This document shows positions 1 through 4,170 of a DNA stretch of 5,038 nt, one piece after another (the first letter of the stretch is position 1; each line of letters begins with the position of its first letter). The notes beneath the pieces are model-generated. The model made no database searches. It had not been told where the DNA came from and was given only the letters and a program-made list of their open reading frames with translations. This stretch comes from Bacillota bacterium (GTDB lineage: Bacteria; Bacillota; Clostridia; Lachnospirales; Cellulosilyticaceae). A program made the position numbers and the translations under genes. The stretch is taken from the NCBI GenBank assembly GCA_023457875.1, contig JAEXBC010000070.1:1-5038 (forward strand), written 5' to 3'.

Positions 1-620
1 CTGGTATGAACATCAGGACTTATTGTATTTTGAATAACTTCTCCTTGCTTTGGTACAATGATTCTTTCATTGGCTACAATAGGACTGGCTAAGTTAATGG
101 CCGTTGTATCTGCTTCTTCTAAAAAACCACCACATAGCTTAAGTACATCATCTATTATAGCATTCTCTGTAAGATAATAAACCCCTGGTACACGCACTGC
201 CCCACATATATAAACAGGCACCTTTTGAGTAGTGGTTTGGTTCTGTGAAGCTAAAGCTGCTGCTTCTTCTAAGGCTTGGGGAGTACTACTTGTAATGATT
301 GCTTTATTTGAATTTACTAGCTGGCTACCTAAGGCCTCTTCTTTGATTAAAGCAATAGGTTCACCTCTAGTAGTGATTGCTTCGTTTGAATCTATAAGCT
401 GACTATTTGTAGTACTTGATTGATTTGAGCTTATAAGCTGCTCTTTTGAAATAGAATGCCCTGTATCAGCTTTTTTTGAGTCCTGCATTTTAGAGTCTTG
501 CTGACTATCTAATTGAATCCTTTGAGATGGCTGAGATTGTAAGACTATAGCTCCAATATTTAAAATTAAAATCACACCTATAATAATTATCCCTTTATAG
601 CGCTTAACTAATTCTATCAT
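1..620 (-). CDS. comEA: ComEA competence DNA receptor, N-terminal part (3' end outside window)
   Basis: The minus strand is open from an ATG at 620 to the window edge: 206 codons, no stop. AAGGAGTG at 626-633 is a good ribosome binding site. Seen: a short cationic start, one membrane helix (about residues 9-27), a long linker (28-133) rich in Ser, Gln, Asn and Thr, then an SLBB domain (about 134-190) with PVYICGAVRVPGVYYL, CGGF, and ADTTAINLASP leading to RIIVP. This matches ComEA, which holds incoming DNA outside the membrane during transformation and passes it to the ComEC channel. The helix-hairpin-helix DNA-binding domain expected at the C-terminus would lie beyond base 1, so it cannot be confirmed. 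The linker is unusually long and internally repeated. The gene is divergent from the carboxypeptidase gene. A different SLBB-bearing envelope protein is possible but less likely. Confidence 0.85.
   Translation of the reverse strand, partial: MIELVKRYKGIIIIGVILILNIGAIVLQSQPSQRIQLDSQQDSKMQDSKKADTGHSISKEQLISSNQSSTTNSQLIDSNEAITTRGEPIALIKEEALGSQLVNSNKAIITSSTPQALEEAAALASQNQTTTQKVPVYICGAVRVPGVYYLTENAIIDDVLKLCGGFLEEADTTAINLASPIVANERIIVPKQGEVIQNTISPDVHT
246..440 (-). repeat. Degenerate 39/78-nt in-frame repeats in the comEA linker
   Basis: Three 32-nt related blocks lie at 292-323, 370-401 and 409-440, offset by 78 and 39 nt. In protein they give QLISSNQSSTT (61-71), QLIDSNEAITT (74-84) and QLVNSNKAIIT (100-110). 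The 78-nt segments 324-401 and 246-323 align along their full length (about 49 of 78 bases identical by hand count). Their second halves give EPIALIKEEALGS and TPQALEEAAALAS. The unit is therefore 13 residues, paired into a 26-residue unit that is present twice, plus one half unit. All offsets keep the reading frame. Confidence 0.75.
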
Positions 621-698
621 ATTATCACTCCTTATACAAAAGTCTTAACAGATTTTTGATAAATTAGACGGATTTCTCTACTAAAAACGTATAAATTC

Positions 699-707
699 TG
701 TTATACT
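699..707 (+). promoter_or_regulatory. Extended -10 promoter of the carboxypeptidase gene
   Basis: TG at 699-700, one base, then TATACT at 702-707 form an extended -10 element of the housekeeping sigma-A type. The hexamer at -35 spacing (about 679-684, TACTAA) is poor, as is common for extended -10 promoters. Transcription would start near 714, giving a leader of about 20 nt that holds the ribosome binding site GAAGGGAG (717-724). ATACTAGTAT at 703-712 is a perfect palindrome overlapping the -10. I see no convincing promoter for the divergent comEA gene. Confidence 0.55.
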
Positions 708-734
708 AGTATCATTGAAGGGAGTTTTTTTAGA

Positions 735-2045
735 ATGAAAAGAAAATCTTATTTATGTCTATCTTTAATTTTAACACTGATTATCACGCCTGTTTTAGTG
801 CACGCTGAAGTTACGGAACCTACTATTGTAGCTGAGTCAGCCATTTTAATGGATGCTAATACTAAAACTATCTTATATGAAAAAAATGCCTACACAAGAC
901 AGTATCCTGCTAGTATTACAAAGCTCATGACAGCTTTACTTGCGATTGAAAATCTTGAGCCAACCAATACCATTACCTTTTCAAAAGAAGCTATTTTTGG
1001 TATTGAGCGAGGTAGCAGTCATATTGGTATTGATGTTGATGAACAACTTACTGTCGATCAAGCTTTACATGGTCTACTGTTGATGTCTGCCAACGAAGTG
1101 GCTAACGGTCTTGCAGAAGCCGTAGCTGGTTCTCAGGATACTTTTGCGATTCTGATGACAAATCGTTCAAAAGAGCTAGGTGCGCAAGACACCCATTTTA
1201 TGAATGCTCATGGTCTACATGACGAGAACCATTATACAACCGCCTATGATATGGCTCTTATTGCAAGCTATCTATCAGATAATGAGTATTTTCTAGACAT
1301 TATGAAAGATACAACTTATGAAATTCCTAAAACCAATAAAGCAGATGAAACACGACATCTTTATCAACAACATAAAATGCTTAATGCGCAAAGAGATGCG
1401 TCGATTTTTAGAGAAGACGTGATAGGCGGCAAAACAGGTTATACCGACCAGGCACGTCAAACCCTTGTTACAATTGCCAAACAGGGTGATACGACTTTAG
1501 TAGCTGTCGTTCTAAAAGCCGAAAAGGATACCATCTATTCGGATACCGCTCAGCTTCTTGATTATGGCTTTGAATCCTTCCATTCATTGCCCTTACATAG
1601 TCCGAATGAAACAATCAAAACATTACCACTATACTCTGTAAAAAGTGGACAACCCTATCAGGTTGGAAATTGTTCCGTCAGCGTAGAAAAGGACTTATCC
1701 GTTCTCGTTTCTAATGACATTTCACTTCAGAATGTACAAACGGTTTTAGACTTTCCTGAATATGTGGACATAAATGCTAAAGAAGGGGATGTAATAGGAG
1801 AAATAACCTATTACCTCAATTCAAAAATAGTTGCTAAAAATAATTTGGTATTAAAACAAGTAGTCTATAGTCCTTCTCCACAGTCTTCGCTTATACCTAA
1901 AATTGAACAGACACCGTCTTATACCATTATTTATGCAATTGGACTCGTGATTTTGCTGATCCTTGTATTTTTACTTATTTTCTTTATTAGAAAAAAACAA
2001 CAAGCCTATTCCAATAGGTTGAAATTCAAAAAATTATTTAAGTAG
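735..2045 (+). CDS. D-alanyl-D-alanine carboxypeptidase, DacF-like (peptidase S11, low-molecular-weight PBP)
   Basis: This is a serine DD-carboxypeptidase that removes the terminal D-Ala from peptidoglycan pentapeptides outside the membrane, limiting cross-linking. The ATG at 735 follows GAAGGGAG (717-724) at 10 nt. Seen in its 436 residues: a signal peptide (1-24, probable cleavage after VHA); the catalytic SxxK as SITK (nucleophile S60, base K63); SxN as SAN (118-120); and KTG (233-235). A probable PBP5-type C-terminal beta domain follows (about 290-380), then a hydrophobic helix (about 397-418) and a Lys/Arg-rich tail. All three active-site motifs are intact, so the enzyme should be active and penicillin-binding. 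The true transmembrane C-terminus differs from the amphipathic helix of classical PBP5. Length is slightly above the usual 380-430. It is convergent with rsfS. B. subtilis dacF is sporulation-controlled, but no SigF/SigG promoter is evident here, so the exact paralogue name is left open. Confidence 0.93.
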   Translation: MKRKSYLCLSLILTLIITPVLVHAEVTEPTIVAESAILMDANTKTILYEKNAYTRQYPASITKLMTALLAIENLEPTNTITFSKEAIFGIERGSSHIGIDVDEQLTVDQALHGLLLMSANEVANGLAEAVAGSQDTFAILMTNRSKELGAQDTHFMNAHGLHDENHYTTAYDMALIASYLSDNEYFLDIMKDTTYEIPKTNKADETRHLYQQHKMLNAQRDASIFREDVIGGKTGYTDQARQTLVTIAKQGDTTLVAVVLKAEKDTIYSDTAQLLDYGFESFHSLPLHSPNETIKTLPLYSVKSGQPYQVGNCSVSVEKDLSVLVSNDISLQNVQTVLDFPEYVDINAKEGDVIGEITYYLNSKIVAKNNLVLKQVVYSPSPQSSLIPKIEQTPSYTIIYAIGLVILLILVFLLIFFIRKKQQAYSNRLKFKKLFK

Positions 2046-2055
2046 CTACCTAGGC

Positions 2056-2104
2056 AAAAAGGCTGCTAGACTAAGGATTCTTTCCTTAGCCTAGCAGCCT
2101 TTTT
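2056..2104. terminator. Bidirectional intrinsic terminator between convergent dac and rsfS genes
   Basis: Arms 2056-2077 and 2083-2104 form a 22-position stem with a single mismatch (A2070 opposite C2090) around a 5-nt loop (TTCTT). On the plus strand the right arm ends in TTTTT (2100-2104) just after the dac stop. On the minus strand the other arm ends in TTTTT (complement of 2056-2060) just after the rsfS stop at 2109. It therefore fits as a terminator for both transcripts. Confidence 0.9.
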
Positions 2105-2108
2105 GTAG

Positions 2109-2462
2109 TCAATCCGCAAGTAAATCAATTATCTTTGCATCTTGCCACAAACGTGACAAGCCATAAAACGCAGCATTTTCTTCATCTAAAATGTGAACAA
2201 TAATCTCACCATAGTCTAATAAAATCCAATTTGCAGAATGATAACCTTCTTTGTGAATGGGATTAATTTCATCTTCTGCAAGTGAGGTTTCCACTTCGTC
2301 GGCAATGGCTTTTGTTTGTCTTACATTGGAAGCCGTGGCTATAATAAAAAGATCTGCCAACGGCGTTAACCCCTCCACATCTAAAATATCCATGCTGATA
2401 ATCTTTTTATTATCTATAATCCTAGCAATTTGTTTTGCGAGTTCATAAGTTCGTCCCTTCAA
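2109..2462 (-). CDS. rsfS: Ribosomal silencing factor RsfS (RsfA/YbeB/Iojap family)
   Basis: RsfS binds uL14 on the large ribosomal subunit and blocks joining with the 30S when nutrients are short. Seen: DLFIIATASNVRQTKAIADEV in the middle of the protein and WILLDYGEIIVHIL, then FYGLSRLW near the end, all family hallmarks. The longest reading frame begins at a TTG at 2483, but that codon abuts AAGGAGGAG (2472-2480), a strong ribosome binding site. The next in-frame TTG (2460-2462) lies 9 nt after it and gives 117 residues, the normal family size, so I use that start. The gene begins 30 nt after the nadD-yqeK stop, so the two are probably one transcript. The tail reads EENAAFYGLSRLW, where the family usually has Arg before the FY pair and Glu after the Leu. 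A second start at 2483 is possible but less likely. Confidence 0.92.
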   Translation of the reverse strand: MKGRTYELAKQIARIIDNKKIISMDILDVEGLTPLADLFIIATASNVRQTKAIADEVETSLAEDEINPIHKEGYHSANWILLDYGEIIVHILDEENAAFYGLSRLWQDAKIIDLLAD

Positions 2463-2471
2463 ATTAGAAAA

Positions 2472-2480
2472 CTCCTCCTT
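2472..2480 (-). promoter_or_regulatory. Ribosome binding site that decides the rsfS start
   Basis: AAGGAGGAG on the minus strand is nearly a full complement of the 16S anti-Shine-Dalgarno. It lies inside the longest reading frame, directly after the TTG at 2483, so that TTG cannot use it. The in-frame TTG at 2460-2462 is 9 nt downstream (11 nt from the AAGGAGG core). No comparable site precedes 2483. Confidence 0.75.
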
Positions 2481-2492
2481 CAATATCTTACA

Positions 2493-3707
2493 TTAATTAT
2501 CAAATACCTTATAATACGCTAATAATTCATGGGTAATAGGATGAACCTCTTGTTTTAATATATTGGTAACATAATTATAAGAGGAACTAAGGGCTTTATA
2601 CATGGCACGATTTAAATTATACTGCGCGTAATGCTTAATTTGTTCCTTTCCCTTATAGGAACTTCTTCCCTCTTCTGTCATGTCAGCTAAATAAATGACT
2701 TTTTCTAAATCGGTCATGTTTAATCTGCCTACCGTGTGATATTTTATACTATTAATAATGGATGCTTTATGAATACCCAATTCATTTTCTAAAATTGCGG
2801 CACCAATCTTGCCATGCGCTAAATGTAAATGGCTCTTTTCAAACTCATCTAATTCAATATGATATAGTGCGCATAATCTTAAGCTCTCTTCCATAGGTAA
2901 TTCTTTTGCGATATCATGGAATAATGCAGCAATAAAGGTCTCATCATAATCTAAGCCATTTTGCTTGGCATACTCAAGTGCCATCTCAACTACACCCCTT
3001 GTATGGGCATATCGCTTTGGCGATAATCTAGAAGCGACATAATTATACATTTTTTCTTTTTCTTGTTCTGTCAGATGGATATCATAATTATAAAGCCCAT
3101 GCTTTTGAATATAATTTTCTACTTCTTGTGGCACCAGATACTTAATAGGTTTCGTTTCATTAATACGCTTTCTGATGTCAGAGGAGGAAATCGCTAGAGC
3201 TGGAACTTCTAAAAAATGTATGTTAGTTTCATACTTCCTCTTTAATGTGTCAATCTGCCTTAACAGTTCTTGTTTATTGTAACCTGGCCTAGTCACTGCC
3301 ACAAATTCGCAAATTTGTAGTAACTCTTCGCATTCCTTCCAACCCAATATTTTATGAATCGCATCTGCTCCTGTAATAAAGTATAACCTTACCGATTCAC
3401 CATAAATACGCCTGAGTTCTTTGATTGTGTCAATCGTATAGGTAACACCCTCCCGATCAATTTCAATCCGTGAAACCTTAAAATTAGGATTCGCTGCTGT
3501 CGCTAAAACAGTCATCAAATAGCGATGTTCAGTTGTTGTCATATTAATATTTGATTTATGGGGTGGATGGCCTGTAGGCACGAATAACACCTCATCCACA
3601 CCAAACTCATGTCTCACCTCTTGGGCTGTTACAAGATGACCGATATGTATCGGATCAAAAGTCCCACCCATAATGGCTATTTTCCGTAATTCTTTTGGTT
3701 TATACAT
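2493..3707 (-). CDS. nadD: Fused nicotinate-nucleotide adenylyltransferase (NadD) / HD-domain Ap4A hydrolase (YqeK)
   Basis: One 404-residue protein carries two enzymes normally encoded separately. Residues about 9-205 are NadD, which makes deamido-NAD from nicotinate mononucleotide and ATP. Seen: GGTFDPIHIGHL (14-25) with the nucleotidyltransferase HxGH (H21, H24), GADAIHKILGW (113-123) and ISSSDIR (173-179). Residues about 213-400 are a YqeK-type HD domain with intact metal ligands: H235, HD 264-265, H298, H324 and D342. This family cleaves diadenosine tetraphosphate symmetrically. A linker of about 10 residues joins them with no stop or frameshift sign. The frame opens at a TTG at 3731, but AAGGAG (3714-3719) sits 6 nt before the ATG at 3705-3707, which I take as the start. 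It is first in an operon with rsfS and is preceded by its own promoter. Fused NadD-HD proteins are known in some Firmicutes and mollicutes. Confidence 0.93.
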   Translation of the reverse strand: MYKPKELRKIAIMGGTFDPIHIGHLVTAQEVRHEFGVDEVLFVPTGHPPHKSNINMTTTEHRYLMTVLATAANPNFKVSRIEIDREGVTYTIDTIKELRRIYGESVRLYFITGADAIHKILGWKECEELLQICEFVAVTRPGYNKQELLRQIDTLKRKYETNIHFLEVPALAISSSDIRKRINETKPIKYLVPQEVENYIQKHGLYNYDIHLTEQEKEKMYNYVASRLSPKRYAHTRGVVEMALEYAKQNGLDYDETFIAALFHDIAKELPMEESLRLCALYHIELDEFEKSHLHLAHGKIGAAILENELGIHKASIINSIKYHTVGRLNMTDLEKVIYLADMTEEGRSSYKGKEQIKHYAQYNLNRAMYKALSSSYNYVTNILKQEVHPITHELLAYYKVFDN

Positions 3708-3713
3708 GGAAAT

Positions 3714-3719
3714 CTCCTT
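3714..3719 (-). promoter_or_regulatory. Ribosome binding site that decides the nadD-yqeK start
   Basis: AAGGAG on the minus strand ends 6 nt before the ATG at 3707, at ideal spacing. It lies downstream of the TTG at 3731 that opens the longest reading frame, and that TTG has no ribosome binding site of its own. The eight extra N-terminal residues of the longer frame are therefore probably leader. Confidence 0.8.
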
Positions 3720-3760
3720 AATTTGCTTCAATGTCTTTTGCGTGATGGTTCTGCTTTAAT

Positions 3761-3785
3761 TCTATTCTATTATACTCTATTCTAT
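3761..3785. repeat. Pentamer (TCTAT) array over the nadD-yqeK promoter
   Basis: The 10-mer TCTATTCTAT occurs exactly at 3761-3770 and again at 3776-3785, separated by TATAC. The stretch is five pentamers: two TCTAT, one variant, two TCTAT. The minus-strand -10 hexamer (3769-3774) sits in the variant unit and overlaps the first copy. Confidence 0.8.
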
Positions 3786-3797
3786 ATAAAATGAAAT
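3769..3797 (-). promoter_or_regulatory. Probable sigma-A promoter of the nadD-yqeK-rsfS transcript
   Basis: The minus strand has a consensus TATAAT at 3769-3774. At 17-nt spacing the -35 position (3792-3797) reads ATTTCA, which is weak (3 of 6). Transcription would begin near 3762, giving a leader of about 55 nt to the ATG at 3707. The promoter lies just after the yhbY terminator, which supports a separate transcription unit. Confidence 0.55.
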
Positions 3798-3815
3798 GAT
3801 AAATAAATGCAAGAT

Positions 3816-3887
3816 AAATCCCAAAAAAGATACTTAAAGCAATTGCCATAAGTATCTTTTCACTATACTAATGTGATTTTGGGATTT
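3816..3887. repeat. Nested inverted repeat spanning the yhbY 3' end and its terminator
   Basis: An outer perfect 11-bp inverted repeat pairs AAATCCCAAAA (3816-3826) with TTTTGGGATTT (3877-3887). It encloses the 12-bp terminator hairpin (3825-3836 with 3849-3860). The right outer arm lies in the last codons of yhbY, and the left outer arm overlaps the terminator T-tract by two bases (3825-3826). The hairpin loop itself holds the palindrome GCAATTGC (3839-3846). Confidence 0.7.
3823..3860 (-). terminator. Intrinsic terminator after yhbY
   Basis: Read on the minus strand, just past the yhbY stop (3863-3865), AAAAGATACTTA (3849-3860) pairs perfectly with its complement at 3825-3836 around a 12-nt loop. 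It ends in a six-T run (complement of 3823-3828). The stem is AT-rich, so it may be leaky. The next gene has its own promoter downstream. Confidence 0.75.
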
Positions 3888-4156
3888 TTCTTATTAGGCT
3901 TATAAAGAACAATCTTTTTACCAATAACTTGTACAACAATTGACCTTGTTCTCTCAGCTAACATATTGCCCATTTCAGTCGGATCATCCATGCAGTTTTG
4001 CAAAACACTAATTTTAACAAGTTCTCTAGCAGCAAGTGCCAAACTGACAGCTTCAGTCACTTCAGGTGTCAAACCATTTTTACCAATTTGAAAAATAGGC
4101 TCTGTCTTCTGTGCTAAAGATTTTAAATATGCTCTTTGCTTGCTTGTAAGCGTCAT
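3863..4156 (-). CDS. yhbY: YhbY family RNA-binding protein (CRM domain; YqeI in B. subtilis)
   Basis: This is a 97-residue protein made of a single CRM (CRS1-YhbY) RNA-binding domain. The family associates with pre-50S ribosomal particles and is thought to help large-subunit assembly. Seen: LTSKQRAYLKSLA at the start, IGKNGLT (24-30) holding the GxxG RNA-binding loop (GKNG, 25-28), and the closing strand VQVIGKKIVLYKP (75-87), all typical. Length is normal for the family. The ATG at 4154-4156 follows AAAGGAG (4164-4170) by 7 nt. It starts 14 nt after the obg stop, so it is surely co-transcribed with obg, a fellow ribosome assembly factor, and its ribosome binding site begins right at that stop. 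A terminator follows directly. Confidence 0.95.
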   Translation of the reverse strand: MTLTSKQRAYLKSLAQKTEPIFQIGKNGLTPEVTEAVSLALAARELVKISVLQNCMDDPTEMGNMLAERTRSIVVQVIGKKIVLYKPNKKNPKITLV

Positions 4157-4170
4157 AAAGCATCTCCTTT

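Noticed and set aside
631..640. TATAAG on the minus strand as a -10 for comEA
   Set aside because: It overlaps the comEA ribosome binding site, so transcription would begin too late to include it.
681..734. SigF/SigG-type sporulation promoter before the carboxypeptidase gene
   Set aside because: GTATA at 689-693 followed by CATTGAA near 713 resembles the pattern only loosely, has off spacing and would place the start inside the ribosome binding site.
735..806. Lipoprotein signal in the carboxypeptidase N-terminus
   Set aside because: The only Cys (residue 8) is at the beginning of the hydrophobic core and lacks a lipobox context. VHA before residue 25 fits ordinary signal peptidase I.
2257..2448. 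Open frame of 63 codons on the plus strand inside rsfS
   Set aside because: It is the antisense shadow of a clearly recognised gene, has no ribosome binding site and resembles no family.
3732..3862. Riboswitch or small RNA in the leader between yhbY and nadD
   Set aside because: The space is filled by a terminator, an AT-rich promoter and a leader of about 55 nt with no visible conserved structure.
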